A stretch of DNA of 64,000 nucleotides from Corallococcus coralloides DSM 2259 (GCF_000255295.1 NC_017030.1:7414328-7478327), one strand, 5' to 3'; shown: positions 43,722 to 52,202, counted from the first letter of the stretch. Notes: a model not told the origin generated them from the sequence alone. Numbers and translations are program-made.

Positions 43722-44837
43722 TCACGGCGCGACGGGCTTCGGGGGCTTCGGCGCGGGGGTGACCCGGGCGCCGGTGAAGCGCAGCAGTTCGTCCATGAGC
43801 AGGCGGCGGCCCCGCTCCGGCCGCTCCAGGTGCACGAAGTGCGTCGCGCCCGGGAGCACCACGGCCTTCACGCTGGCGGCGTGGTTCAGGTGCTCCTGGA
43901 GGCGCGTGACGTCCTCCGGCCGGCTCCAGAAGTCGTTCTCCGCGCGCAGGATGAGCACCTTCCCCGTGATGGACGCTCCGTCCCACAGCTGCCGGCCCGT
44001 GGCCAGGTAGAAGCTGTCCTCCAGCGCCCCGGACGGCGCCCGGAACGCGAACGGCGTGCGTGACGGCCCCAGCGGATCACTCGTGACCGCCTCGCGCTGG
44101 AAGGACGCCGCCACCTCCGGATCCCTCCACTTCACCCGCTCCTCTTCCTCCGCGGGCAGCTGCCGGTCCCACACGGCCATCAGCGACGCGCCCGTGTTCC
44201 ACCGGTAGGCGCCAATCCCCTCCGCGTTGAAGTGCCCCGGCCGCTTCGGGTCCTCGAAGTCCGTGCCCCTGCCCAGCATCTTGTGCTCCGCGCTGCCCGC
44301 GTACAGCGCGTTGAGCATCACCAGGTGGCTGACGTTGTCCGGGTGGAGGCTGGCGTACATGCCCGCCCAGTGCCCTCCCGTGGCCCAGCCCACCAACCCC
44401 ACGCGGCGCTGCCCCGTGCGCGCCTTCACCCAGCCCACCACCGCGTGCACGTCCTGCACGACTTCATGTGAGCCCACCAGGGGCCGGCCCTTCGCGGGCG
44501 TGCTCATGGCCAGGGGCCGCGTGGAGCCGCCATAGCCGCGCGCATCCAGCAGGTACACCGCATGCCCCGCGCGGGCGAGCTCCGCCGCGATGGAGCCGCC
44601 CTCGACGGGCAAATCGAACGAGGCCCGCCCCGGCACCCGCGCGCCGTGCAGGAGGATGAGCGGCGGCAGGTTGGCCACCTGCATGCCCGTGTCCTTCACC
44701 TCGCGCACGGACACCTCGATGCCCTCCTCCGACGGCACCAGGAACTCCGCGCGCGTCACCTCCGCCCGCGCGCCCGCTCCGGACAGCGCGCCCAGCACCA
44801 CCAGCATCCGGACCACGGCCGCGCCTTCGCGATGCAT
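43722..44837 (-). CDS. Exported alpha/beta hydrolase-fold protein lacking nucleophile Ser
   Basis: This 371-residue protein starts MHREGAAVVRMLVVLGALSGAGARAE, a signal peptide. The alpha/beta-hydrolase order is intact: oxyanion strand PLILLHGARVPGRAS, strand 4 VYLLDARGYGGST, acid Asp in LILRAENDFWSRPED and His in LPGATHFVHLERPERG. The nucleophile elbow reads GLVGWATGGHWAG, so the usual G-x-S-x-G serine is alanine (GCC). The neighbouring Thr might serve instead, or the protein may bind without catalysis. Its closest match in my memory is the peptidase S33 / haloalkane-type group. The start at 44837 is favoured by the signal; an ATG at 44861 is possible. Confidence 0.75.
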   Translation of the reverse strand: MHREGAAVVRMLVVLGALSGAGARAEVTRAEFLVPSEEGIEVSVREVKDTGMQVANLPPLILLHGARVPGRASFDLPVEGGSIAAELARAGHAVYLLDARGYGGSTRPLAMSTPAKGRPLVGSHEVVQDVHAVVGWVKARTGQRRVGLVGWATGGHWAGMYASLHPDNVSHLVMLNALYAGSAEHKMLGRGTDFEDPKRPGHFNAEGIGAYRWNTGASLMAVWDRQLPAEEEERVKWRDPEVAASFQREAVTSDPLGPSRTPFAFRAPSGALEDSFYLATGRQLWDGASITGKVLILRAENDFWSRPEDVTRLQEHLNHAASVKAVVLPGATHFVHLERPERGRRLLMDELLRFTGARVTPAPKPPKPVAP

Positions 44838-45057
44838 GCCCACCTTGCCCTCCCACTCCATGGATTGCGGCGCGATCCTGCCAGGAGCCCCGCCCGGGTA
44901 CACCTCCCGGCAGGCCCCACCGTGCAATGCCTGCCGTCCGTGCAAGCCTTGCCGGCCCGCACGCGACGTGGAAGCGCGTGGCACCCGCTGCTGGGAGATG
45001 ACGGTCAGCAACAGCAAGCGCGGCTGGAGCACCTGCGTCAAGTCGTGCAAGCAAGTG

Positions 45058-45099
45058 TCCGTTTCGCGCGGGGCGCTGGGGGGCCCGTCGCGAAACGGA
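45058..45099. promoter_or_regulatory. Perfect 11-bp inverted repeat in divergent gap
   Basis: TCCGTTTCGCG (45058-45068) and CGCGAAACGGA (45089-45099) are perfect inverted copies with a 20-base GC-rich centre. They lie in the 338-base gap between the divergent hydrolase gene (start 44837) and dienelactone hydrolase gene (start 45176), 77 bases before the latter. This looks like an operator for a dimeric regulator, or a transcript hairpin. A TTGACG on the minus strand (45036-45041) could be a -35. Nothing coding is seen in the gap. Confidence 0.5.
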
Positions 45100-45175
45100 T
45101 GGCGCATCGCCCGCGCGTGTGGTGTCACCCTCCTGCCGGGCGCATGCACCGCCCGCGCTGGAGGTCACCCACGCC

Positions 45176-45913
45176 ATGCAGGACGTCGACATCAAGACCG
45201 CGGATGGAGTGATGGACGCGAAGCTGTTCCAGCCGGAGGGCTCGGGGCCGTGGCCGGCGGTCATCATGATTCCGGATGCCTTTGGCATCCGGCCCGTCTT
45301 CGAGGAGATGGCTCGGCGCCTGTCGAAGTCCGGCTACGTCGTGCTGCTGCCCAACGTGTTCTACCGGGAGGGCCACACGTCGAAGCTGGACCTAAAGGGC
45401 ACCTTCGCGGACGAGGCGTTCCGCAAGCGCATGTACGGCCTCATCGGCACGCTGACGCCGGAGCGCCTGAAGCTGGACGCGGGCGCTGAGTTGGACTTCC
45501 TCGCCCGGCAGCCCACCGTGAAGGGCCCGAAGGCGGGCGTGGCCGGCTACTGCTTCAGCGGCGGCATCGCCGTGCGCATGGGCGCGGACTTCCCGGACCG
45601 CATCGGCGCGGTGGCGTCCTCCCACGGCGGCCGCCTGGCCACGGATGCGCCCGACAGCCCCCACCGCCTGGTGAAGCAGGTGAAGGCCGAGCTGTACTTC
45701 GGCCACGCGGACCAGGACAACTCCATGCCCGCGGACGCCATCCGCGCGCTGGAAGAGGCGCTGAAGGACGCGGGCGTGAGGTACCGCTCGGAGCTCTACC
45801 CCGGCGCGCAGCACGGCTATTCGGTGCCGGGCACGCCCCAGTTCAACGCGGAGGTCGCGGAGACGCACTGGAAGAGGCTCGAGGACCTGTTCGGCCGCAC
45901 GCTGAAGGCCTGA
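45176..45913 (+). CDS. Dienelactone hydrolase family protein
   Basis: This 245-residue cytoplasmic hydrolase has the DLH layout: PWPAVIMIPDAFGIRPVFEEMARRLSKSGYVVLLPNVFYR, then the nucleophile elbow AGYCFSGGIAVRMG with a cysteine, as in true dienelactone hydrolases. The acid is Asp in YFGHADQDNSMP and the base His in YPGAQHGYSVPG. It may open lactone rings in aromatic or related catabolism; the substrate is uncertain. GGAGGT lies 10 bases before the ATG at 45176. An MFS symporter gene follows after 12 bases, so the two probably form an uptake-and-hydrolysis operon controlled from the upstream gap with its inverted repeat. Confidence 0.88.
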   Translation: MQDVDIKTADGVMDAKLFQPEGSGPWPAVIMIPDAFGIRPVFEEMARRLSKSGYVVLLPNVFYREGHTSKLDLKGTFADEAFRKRMYGLIGTLTPERLKLDAGAELDFLARQPTVKGPKAGVAGYCFSGGIAVRMGADFPDRIGAVASSHGGRLATDAPDSPHRLVKQVKAELYFGHADQDNSMPADAIRALEEALKDAGVRYRSELYPGAQHGYSVPGTPQFNAEVAETHWKRLEDLFGRTLKA

Positions 45914-45925
45914 GCCCTGAGCCCG

Positions 45926-47206
45926 ATGTCCCCCGTGCGGCAGCGGCTGCTCTCCATCTTCGGCGGCTCGGTGGGCAACCTCATCGAGTGGTACGACTTC
46001 TACGTCTACTCGGCGTTCTCGCTGTACTTCGCGCAGGCGTTCTTCCCGGACGCGGATCCGCTGGTGCAGCAGCTCAACACCGCCGGGGTGTTCGCGCTGG
46101 GCTTCCTCATCCGGCCGGTGGGCGGCTGGCTGATGGGGCTCTACGCGGACCTCCGGGGCCGCCGGTCCGCGCTGACGTTGTCCGTCACGCTGATGTGCCT
46201 GGGCTCGCTGGTCATCGCCGTGTGCCCCACGTACGCGCGCATCGGCGTGGCGGCGCCCGTGGTGCTGATGCTCGCGCGGCTGCTCCAGGGGCTCTCCCTG
46301 GGCGGCGAGTACGGCACCAGCGCCACCTACCTGAGCGAGGTGGCCACCTCCCGCCACCGCGGCTTCTACAGCTCCTTCCAGTACGTCACGCTCATCATGG
46401 GGCAGCTGCTGGCCACGCTGACGCTGCTGGTGTTGCAGCGGCTGGTGTTGACGGGCCCGCAGCTGGAGGCCTGGGGTTGGCGCATCCCGTTTGGCATTGG
46501 CGCGGCGCTGGCCATCTTCGGCTTCTACATGCGCCGCAACATGGTGGAGACGGAGGCCTTCACCCGCGAGGCCGCGAAGAAATCCGAGCACCACCCCATG
46601 CGGGAGCTCTTGCGCCACCCGAAGGAGATCGCCGTCGTGGTGGGGCTCACGATGGGCGGGACGCTGGCCTTCTACACCTACACCGTCTACATGCAGAAGT
46701 TCCTGGTGAACTCCGTGGGGCTGACGCGGGACGAGGCCACGCTCATCTCCGCGGGCTCGCTGTTCCTCTACATGTTCCTCCAGCCGGTGCTGGGGTACGT
46801 CTCCGACCACGTGGGACGCAGGCCGGTGCTGATGGGGTTCGGCGTGCTGGGCACGCTGTGCACGGTGCCGCTGCTCACGGCGCTGACGCGGACGCGGGAC
46901 GCCTTCACCGCGTTCCTGCTGGTGCTCGCCGCGCTGGTCATCCTCTCCGGCTACACGTCCATCAACGCCGTGGTGAAGGCGGAGCTGTTCCCCGCGCGCA
47001 TCCGCGCCCTGGGCGTGGGGCTGCCCTACGCGCTGACGGTGTCCCTCTTCGGCGGCACCGCGGAGTACGTGGGCACGCGCCTGAAGCTGGCCGGGCACGA
47101 GGCGTGGTTCTTCTGGTACGTCACGGCCTGCATCTTCTGCTCGCTGCTCGTCTACACGGTGATGCCAGACACGCGGCGCCACAGCCGCATCGACGCCGCG
47201 TCCTGA
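45926..47206 (+). CDS. MFS metabolite:H+ symporter (MHS family, KgtP-like)
   Basis: This 426-residue transporter has twelve predicted membrane helices. It starts RLLSIFGGSVGNLIEWYDFYVYSAFSLYFAQAFFP, the MHS family signature, and has the loop 2-3 motif GLYADLRGRRSALTLS and its half-repeat GYVSDHVGRRPVLMG. LLQGLSLGGEYGTSATYLSE and the loop AELFPARIRALGVGLPYAL are also typical. Members carry 2-oxoglutarate, citrate, shikimate or proline-type solutes with protons. The partner gene suggests a lactone- or carboxylate-type substrate, but this is inference. Confidence 0.88.
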   Translation: MSPVRQRLLSIFGGSVGNLIEWYDFYVYSAFSLYFAQAFFPDADPLVQQLNTAGVFALGFLIRPVGGWLMGLYADLRGRRSALTLSVTLMCLGSLVIAVCPTYARIGVAAPVVLMLARLLQGLSLGGEYGTSATYLSEVATSRHRGFYSSFQYVTLIMGQLLATLTLLVLQRLVLTGPQLEAWGWRIPFGIGAALAIFGFYMRRNMVETEAFTREAAKKSEHHPMRELLRHPKEIAVVVGLTMGGTLAFYTYTVYMQKFLVNSVGLTRDEATLISAGSLFLYMFLQPVLGYVSDHVGRRPVLMGFGVLGTLCTVPLLTALTRTRDAFTAFLLVLAALVILSGYTSINAVVKAELFPARIRALGVGLPYALTVSLFGGTAEYVGTRLKLAGHEAWFFWYVTACIFCSLLVYTVMPDTRRHSRIDAAS

Positions 47207-47219
47207 AGCGCCAGGTGGA

Positions 47220-47303
47220 ATGCCCGTCACGGGCGTCTCAGGACCGGTCTTCCAGCCCGCGAACGCCGTGGGCTTCAACGTGCTGCTCCAGGCCCGCTTC
47301 TGA
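47220..47303 (+). pseudogene. Possible fragment of an outer-membrane protein C-terminus
   Basis: A 27-codon frame reads MPVTGVSGPVFQPANAVGFNVLLQARF before a stop. The end, alternating residues and finishing in Phe (GFNVLLQARF), looks like the last beta strand of an outer-membrane barrel. It lies between the MFS gene and the convergent TPR gene, with its stop 2 bases from that gene's stop. AGGTGG precedes the ATG. It may be a remnant or chance; evidence is thin. Confidence 0.2.
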
Positions 47304-47305
47304 CA

Positions 47306-49000
47306 TCAGAAGGCCGTGCGGGTGAGCGCGAAGTCAGAGCCCGCCCAGGCCGTCTTGAAGCGCTGCTGCACGGCGTTGGCCTCGGCCGTGCGGCCCTGCC
47401 CCTTCAGCGACTGGGCGAGCCCGAAGAGCGCCCAGCCGTTGCCGGGGTTGCGGCGCAGGTCCTCGCGGTAGACGGCCTCCGCGGCCTTGTACTGCTCCGC
47501 GTCCAGCAGCGCCGCGCCCTGGAAGTGGCGCACGGGGTAGTACCAGTCACTGGGCTCCGAGTAGGCCAGCTGATCCGCGGCGCGCACCGCGTCCTCCCAG
47601 CGCGTCAGCGCGTCCGCGCAGCCCTGGCGCTCGGCGATGGAGGCGTCGAGCACGCGGGCCGCCACGTCCAGCACGTCCTTCGCTGAATTGTTTCCGGCGG
47701 TCAGCGAGTCGGGAACGTTGGCGGCCAGCTTCACCAGCTCCGCGTGCTCCGCGCGGGCCTCCTTGAACTCCCCATTCGCCGCGAGCGCCAGCCCGTGCGC
47801 GTGCAGCCACAGCCCCGTCAGCACCGGGTACTTCGGGTCCGGCCGCGGCTCCGTGAGCAGTTCGTCGTAGTGCCCGAAGCGCACCATCGCGAGCAGGGGT
47901 TCGGCGGCGAAGAAGTCCATGCCCGGCATCTCCTTCAGCATCTCCGGCGGCAGGACGTTCGCGGACTCGCGCGCGGCGCGGATGGACTCCCCCGCGCGCC
48001 CCTCCATGGACGAGGAGAACGACAGGAAGCCCCAGTTGTGGGCCGTGTACATCGGGTAGTACCCGATGGGCTCCACCTTGCGCAGATAGGAATTGTCCGC
48101 CTGCACGGCGCGGCGGTTGCTCTCGGATGCATCCGCGTACCGGCCCACCCGCTGGTAGATGTGCGCCGGCATGTGCACCAGGTGGCCCGCGCCGGGCATC
48201 AGCCCCGGCAGCCGGTCCGCGGAGGCCAGCGCGCGCTCGGGGTGCTCCGAAGCTTCGATGGCGTGGATGTAATAGTGATTGGCGCCCGGGTGATTCGGCG
48301 CGCGCGCGAGCACCTTCTCCAGCCGCGAGACAATCTCTTCCGTCCCCGGCTCCGGCTTGCCCTCCAGCGTCCACAGCTTCCACGGGTTGAGGTTCATCAG
48401 GGACTCGGCGAAGAGCACCTGCACGTCGTTGTCCTCCGGGAAGCGCTTCGCCACGTCGCGCATGGCATTGGCGTAGGCCTGGGAGAAGGGCTTCATCTGC
48501 TCGGGCGTGCGGGGCTCCGGCCCGCCGTAGCGCCGGGACAGCGCGCCGATGAGCGCCTGCTCCGTGGGAGTCGCCGTGGGGGCGAGCGCCTGGGCCTTTT
48601 GCAGGGCCGTCCACGCGGTCCCCGCCCGGTCCGGCAGCATGGGCACGTTGTAGTTGGGCCCCAGCACCAGGGCGACGCCCCAGAAGCAGCTGGCGCAGGA
48701 CGGATCCAGCTGCGCGGCGCGGGCGAACGAGCGCGCGGCCTCGTCGTGGTTGAAGGCATACGTGAGCCGCATGCCCTGGTCGAAGAAGGCCTGCGCTTCG
48801 GGCGACCGGGTCGTCACCTTCCGCTGGAAGGTCCCCAGGTCATCGAAGAGCACCGCGCCCTGGGCGAGCGAGGTCAGGCTCGACAGCGCGGAAGGCTTGC
48901 CATGCGCCCCGTGCGAGGCCGAGCTGGCATCCTGCGCTCCGGCAAACGTCCCCGGAACCATCAAGGACGGGATCAGGATGAACAGGAGTCGCGCGCGCAT
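47306..49000 (-). CDS. Exported TPR-repeat protein
   Basis: This 564-residue protein has signal MRARLLFILIPSLMVPGTFAGAQ. TPR-like helical pairs run along the mature chain: FFDQGMRLTYAFNHDEAARSFARAAQLDPSCASCFWGVAL near the start, and AEAVYREDLRRNPGNGWALFGLAQSLKGQGRTAEANAVQQRF near the end. Between are conserved-looking segments rich in His and Tyr (ANHYYIHAIEASEHPERALASADRLPGLMPGAGHLVHMPAHIYQRVGRY). This family is widespread in bacteria without an assigned function; the His-rich segment could bind metal. The start at 49000 is set by the signal peptide. Confidence 0.8.
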   Translation of the reverse strand: MRARLLFILIPSLMVPGTFAGAQDASSASHGAHGKPSALSSLTSLAQGAVLFDDLGTFQRKVTTRSPEAQAFFDQGMRLTYAFNHDEAARSFARAAQLDPSCASCFWGVALVLGPNYNVPMLPDRAGTAWTALQKAQALAPTATPTEQALIGALSRRYGGPEPRTPEQMKPFSQAYANAMRDVAKRFPEDNDVQVLFAESLMNLNPWKLWTLEGKPEPGTEEIVSRLEKVLARAPNHPGANHYYIHAIEASEHPERALASADRLPGLMPGAGHLVHMPAHIYQRVGRYADASESNRRAVQADNSYLRKVEPIGYYPMYTAHNWGFLSFSSSMEGRAGESIRAARESANVLPPEMLKEMPGMDFFAAEPLLAMVRFGHYDELLTEPRPDPKYPVLTGLWLHAHGLALAANGEFKEARAEHAELVKLAANVPDSLTAGNNSAKDVLDVAARVLDASIAERQGCADALTRWEDAVRAADQLAYSEPSDWYYPVRHFQGAALLDAEQYKAAEAVYREDLRRNPGNGWALFGLAQSLKGQGRTAEANAVQQRFKTAWAGSDFALTRTAF

Positions 49001-49126
49001 GAGGTCCCCCGGGCCTGCGGTCTCCCGGGAACGGTGGGGGGACCTGGCGCGCGCGGCAATCCGCTCCGGGCAGGGTGTCAATCCAACCGATGAACCCCTC
49101 GCCCGGGACACGTCCGGCGCGAGCGC

Positions 49127-50074
49127 CTACTTCTCCAGGTCGCCGACGATCTGCCCGAGCGGCGACGGCGTCCCCATGAACTTCTGGAACCGGCTGCGGT
49201 CATCCGAGCCCGCGTCGAAGTTCTCGAAGTTCTGCTGGTTCTTGTTCGCGCCGGGCCGGAAGCCCGAGTAGTCCTGGCGCGCGGGCAGCCCGTGCTCGGC
49301 GCGGATGCGGTTCTCCGTGGGGGCGTTCGGCATGCGCGGCGTGGGGCGAAGGCCCACGGTCTCGAACTCCTCCTGCAGCTGAAGGCGCGTCTCCACGGTG
49401 CCCTTCATCGCGGCCGAGTGGTCGGGGTAGCGCTTGAACACGTCCGCGTCCGCGTGCTTGCTGGCGGCCAGGGGGCTGACCTGCACGCCATTGGCGGCGC
49501 GCCAGGCGTGCACGGACTCGTGGCCCAGGCTGTTGAAGCGCTGGCCAGGCTGGTTCTCGTTGTAGTTGATGCGGCTGGCCTGGCCCGCGCTGGCCTGGCC
49601 GTCGTAGCGGTACGCCGGGCGCAGCGACTGGAGCGTGCCGTCGTGGCGCGGGCGGTGCGACATGGGCATGGCCTCGCTGCGGCCGGAGTAGATGTCCGCC
49701 ACCGTCAGCGGCTTCTGCGCGGTGCCCGTCGCGCCGGGGTTCACGTGCTGCGTGCGGCCGTTGAGCTCCGTCAGCATCTGGTTGCCCACGGGGCGGCTCA
49801 TCAGCGTGTGCGTGGAGTTGCGCGCGTCCTGCGTGAAGTCCGCGAAGTCCGCGCCGGACTGACGGCTGTCACGGCGGGTCCGGATGCCCGACAGGTCCGG
49901 GTGCACGACGCCGTGGTCCGCCGGCTTGAGCTTGTTCTTGCCATCCTGAAGCTCCAGGGCCGTGGGCGCCTTCTGCGGCTTCACCGTTTCCAGCTTGGGG
50001 GGCGCGCTGGGGCTGCGCGTGCGGGAGCCGGAGGAGAGGGACGGCGCGGAGAAGGAGGAGGAGCGGAGCTTCAT
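49127..50074 (-). CDS. M91-family (NleD-like) zinc metallopeptidase, effector-like
   Basis: This 315-residue protein has no signal peptide. Its N-terminus is Ser/Pro-rich (MKLRSSSFSAPSLSSGSRTRSPSAPP), like type III-type effectors. The catalytic part has FNSLGHESVHAWRAANG with the HExxH motif (His185, Glu186, His189). Downstream, EEFETVGL and TENRIRAEHGLPARQDY (Glu254) match the conserved third-ligand and C-terminal motif of peptidase family M91 (PF14891), whose founder NleD is an injected protease that cuts host kinases. A myxobacterial target would be in prey or kin cells, if at all. GAGG lies 7 bases before the ATG. A second M91 protein lies at 60191-61732. Confidence 0.82.
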   Translation of the reverse strand: MKLRSSSFSAPSLSSGSRTRSPSAPPKLETVKPQKAPTALELQDGKNKLKPADHGVVHPDLSGIRTRRDSRQSGADFADFTQDARNSTHTLMSRPVGNQMLTELNGRTQHVNPGATGTAQKPLTVADIYSGRSEAMPMSHRPRHDGTLQSLRPAYRYDGQASAGQASRINYNENQPGQRFNSLGHESVHAWRAANGVQVSPLAASKHADADVFKRYPDHSAAMKGTVETRLQLQEEFETVGLRPTPRMPNAPTENRIRAEHGLPARQDYSGFRPGANKNQQNFENFDAGSDDRSRFQKFMGTPSPLGQIVGDLEK

Positions 50075-50336
50075 GGTGGGCCTCGGGATGCGAAGACGTC
50101 GTGTGCCCTCCCCTACAGCAACCGTCGTGCCGCCCCTGGAACACCCGGCCCGCACCTGATTCCAGGGGTTTGCCCCGGCCCCAAAGGCCCCGCCCTGGTG
50201 GCCGCCGTCACGTGCCTGATGGCGGCTGTCACCAGGGGGCGCGCGGTCCCAGTCAGGACAGCCATGTTAATTTGGTGTTCCCAGGAATCCCCATGCAGTG
50301 CCGCATGGCTTCACTGGGAGCAAAGAGCCCGCCGCC

Positions 50337-50738
50337 ATGTCGTCGTCCCGCCGAAGCCTGTCCTGGAGCGTCGCAGTCCTGCTGTCCTTCGCGGCCACCG
50401 CGGCCTTCGCGGAGCCGTCCGCGCCGGTCCTGGAGATGGCCACGCAGGCGGTATGCGCCGCCACCGGGTCCTCCGATGCCCTGACCTCCGAGCCCACGCC
50501 CGAGGAGGCCGCGGGCCTGATCTGTTTCTCGGTCCGGTGCTCCTCGGAGGATGACTGCTGGAACGCATGTCCCAACGCGCGGTCTGTCTCGTGCACGAAC
50601 AGGGTCTGCTCCTACCAGCTCCCGGGCGGTGGCGGCGGTGGTGGCCCGACGTGCCCGTCCACCCGCTGCATCGACGACTCGGATTGCGTCTGCGGCACAG
50701 CGCAGGGGTATTGCAACAACCGCGCTTGCGCCTACTAG
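50337..50738 (+). CDS. Secreted Cys-rich small protein
   Basis: This 133-residue protein has signal MSSSRRSLSWSVAVLLSFAATAAFA. The mature part has twelve cysteines in two clusters: CFSVRCSSEDDCWNACPN..SCTNRVCSY, then a seven-glycine linker and CPSTRCIDDSDCVCGTAQGYCNNRACAY. The pattern resembles disulphide knots of small secreted proteins. The function is unknown. The frame is open back to a GTG at 50298, but the signal peptide favours 50337. Its stop overlaps the stop of the convergent gene by three bases. Confidence 0.65.
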   Translation: MSSSRRSLSWSVAVLLSFAATAAFAEPSAPVLEMATQAVCAATGSSDALTSEPTPEEAAGLICFSVRCSSEDDCWNACPNARSVSCTNRVCSYQLPGGGGGGGPTCPSTRCIDDSDCVCGTAQGYCNNRACAY

Positions 50739-51337
50739 AAGTTCACGGCGATGAGGGGGACGGAGGGGCGGGGCTGCCACTGCCGCGAACGCAGGCCATC
50801 GCGGCGGGCCCGCAGGTCCCGCAGCTCCGCCTCCAGCTGGGTCTTCTCTTCGACGAGCGCTTCGCGGCGGGCCTTGTTCTCCCGCGCGATGCGCCCTCCC
50901 CGGCTGAAGCCCGTGACGACCAGCACCACGCCCACGACGCCCACCGCCGTGATGGGCAATCCCACGAACAGCTTCAGCGTCCGATCCGTGCCCGAATCCA
51001 GCAGGCCGTCGATCATCACCGGCACGCCAATGAGCAGCGCTGCCGCGAGGATGAAGCCAATGGTCGTCATGACCTTCGAGCTGCGCGGACGGCCCAGGCG
51101 GATGCCGTCGATCTCCTCCTGGAGCAGCCCCACCCGCTGCGTCAGCTCCTGGATGCGCGCGTCCAGGCTCCGGTCCGGAAACGGCGTCGAGGGAACGGGG
51201 ACCTCCTGAACACCGGCCTCCGGAGCCTGCGCCACCAGCAGCCGCGCGGAGTGCGTGGGCACGTCCTCCGGGAGCAGCGACAACGAAGGAGTCGCGGGCG
51301 CGGAGGCGAGCAGGACGGCGGCGAGCAGCGACAGCAT
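50735..51337 (-). CDS. Membrane protein with coiled coils
   Basis: This 200-residue protein begins with a hydrophobic signal-like segment (MLSLLAAVLLASAPATPSLSLL). A short coiled coil (DRSLDARIQELTQRVGLLQEEIDGIRLG) precedes two membrane helices (MTTIGFILAAALLIGVPVMIDGLL and LFVGLPITAVGVVGVVLVVTGF). A second coiled coil follows (RENKARREALVEEKTQLEAELRDLRARRDGLR). No family is recognised. AGGAGC lies 8 bases before the ATG. Confidence 0.65.
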   Translation of the reverse strand: MLSLLAAVLLASAPATPSLSLLPEDVPTHSARLLVAQAPEAGVQEVPVPSTPFPDRSLDARIQELTQRVGLLQEEIDGIRLGRPRSSKVMTTIGFILAAALLIGVPVMIDGLLDSGTDRTLKLFVGLPITAVGVVGVVLVVTGFSRGGRIARENKARREALVEEKTQLEAELRDLRARRDGLRSRQWQPRPSVPLIAVNF

Positions 51338-51431
51338 GAAGGATGCTCCTTCCGAAGGCGGATGGGCGCGCGACACTAACACCCAGGCATTCCCCGAAAG
51401 ACCGTCCTCCCGTCCATGAATCCCTGACGAC

Positions 51432-51593
51432 TCAGCGCGCCTTCGCCTTCTGACGCTTCACCTTGTTGGCCTGCTTGCCCAGCGCGGTGCGGGTGCTCTT
51501 GGGCAGCTTCTTGAGCGTGCCCTTCCGCTTCGCCGCGGTCGCGGCCTTCTTGATGTTCTTGCGCCCGGCGGCGCGCTGCTTGCTCGTGGCCAT
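51432..51593 (-). CDS. Small Lys-rich basic protein
   Basis: This 53-residue protein (MATSKQRAAGRKNIKKAATAAKRKG... ending KVKRQKAKAR) has about 19 Lys/Arg and almost no acidic residue. It resembles histone H1-like tails and small nucleoid- or RNA-binding proteins common in GC-rich bacteria; DNA or RNA binding is inferred from charge. GGAGGT lies a few bases before the ATG, a strong site. Longer readings to 51722 are not needed. Confidence 0.7.
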   Translation of the reverse strand: MATSKQRAAGRKNIKKAATAAKRKGTLKKLPKSTRTALGKQANKVKRQKAKAR

Positions 51594-51677
51594 GGTGGAC
51601 CTCCCTGCCCATGAAGGTCCGCGCCACCGGCCCCTCGCGCAATGCGCCCACCACGTCCGCCCGCTTGGGTGGCTGGC

Positions 51678-51683
51678 TATAGT
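51678..51683 (+). promoter_or_regulatory. -10 element of the marR gene
   Basis: TATAGT sits 10 bases before the ATG at 51694, with no Shine-Dalgarno between. Transcription would begin at or near the start codon. No convincing -35 is seen, so an activator or alternative sigma is possible. Confidence 0.4.
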
Positions 51684-51693
51684 CGGACGCCCG

Positions 51694-52161
51694 ATGAAGA
51701 AAGCACGCGCCGCGAGCCTCACCCTCGATGAGTTCCTCCCCTATCGCCTGTCGGTCGCGGACAACGTCGTGAGCCAGCGCATCGCCCGCGTGTACGCGGC
51801 CGAGGACGGCCTCTCCACGCAGGAGTGGCGGCTCATCGCCGTCCTGGGCGAGGACGGCGAGCGCTCGCAGCTGGAGCTCGTCCGGCGCACGCGGATGGAG
51901 AAGGTCCCGGTGAGCCGCGCCGCGCGCTCGCTGGAGGAGCGCGGACTGGTGCGGCGCGCCACGAGCCAGAGCGACGCCCGCTCGCGGCGCCTGACGCTGA
52001 CCGCCTCCGGACGCAGGCTCTACCAGCGGATTGCCCCCGCCGCGCTCGAAGCGGAGGCGGAGGTGCTCGCGGAGCTGTCGCCCTCTGAACGACAGGTGCT
52101 GCGCGCGCTGCTGGAGCGCGTGGAGCGCGCCGCCATCCGCGCCCTCAAGCCCGGCCCCTGA
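51694..52161 (+). CDS. MarR family regulator, likely controls hmgA-fah
   Basis: This 155-residue winged-helix regulator has the MarR layout: a dimer helix at the N-terminus, [69 protein letters not shown] covering the DNA-binding helix and wing (the D-x-R-x-x-x-L-T signature is present as [11 protein letters not shown]). It ends 41 bases before hmgA on the same strand. MarR-type proteins next to hmgA in other bacteria (HmgR-like) respond to homogentisate, so this role is inferred here. The message appears leaderless. Confidence 0.87.
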   Translation: MKKARAASLTLDEFLPYRLSVADNVVSQRIARVYAAEDGLSTQEWRLIAVLGEDGERSQLELVRRTRMEKVPVSRAARSLEERGLVRRATSQSDARSRRLTLTASGRRLYQRIAPAALEAEAEVLAELSPSERQVLRALLERVERAAIRALKPGP

Positions 52162-52164
52162 GCC

Positions 52165-52192
52165 TTGCCGGATTGGTTACATCTGTTACTAT
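52165..52192 (+). promoter_or_regulatory. hmgA promoter with overlapping MarR operator candidate
   Basis: TTGCCG (52165-52170), a 16-base spacer and TACTAT (52187-52192) end 10 bases before the hmgA ATG at 52203. The imperfect palindrome GTTACA-TC-TGTTAC (52176-52189, five of six matched) lies between and over the -10, ideal for repression by the adjacent MarR protein. The message would be leaderless. Confidence 0.5.
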
Positions 52193-52202
52193 TTCGGACG
52201 CC

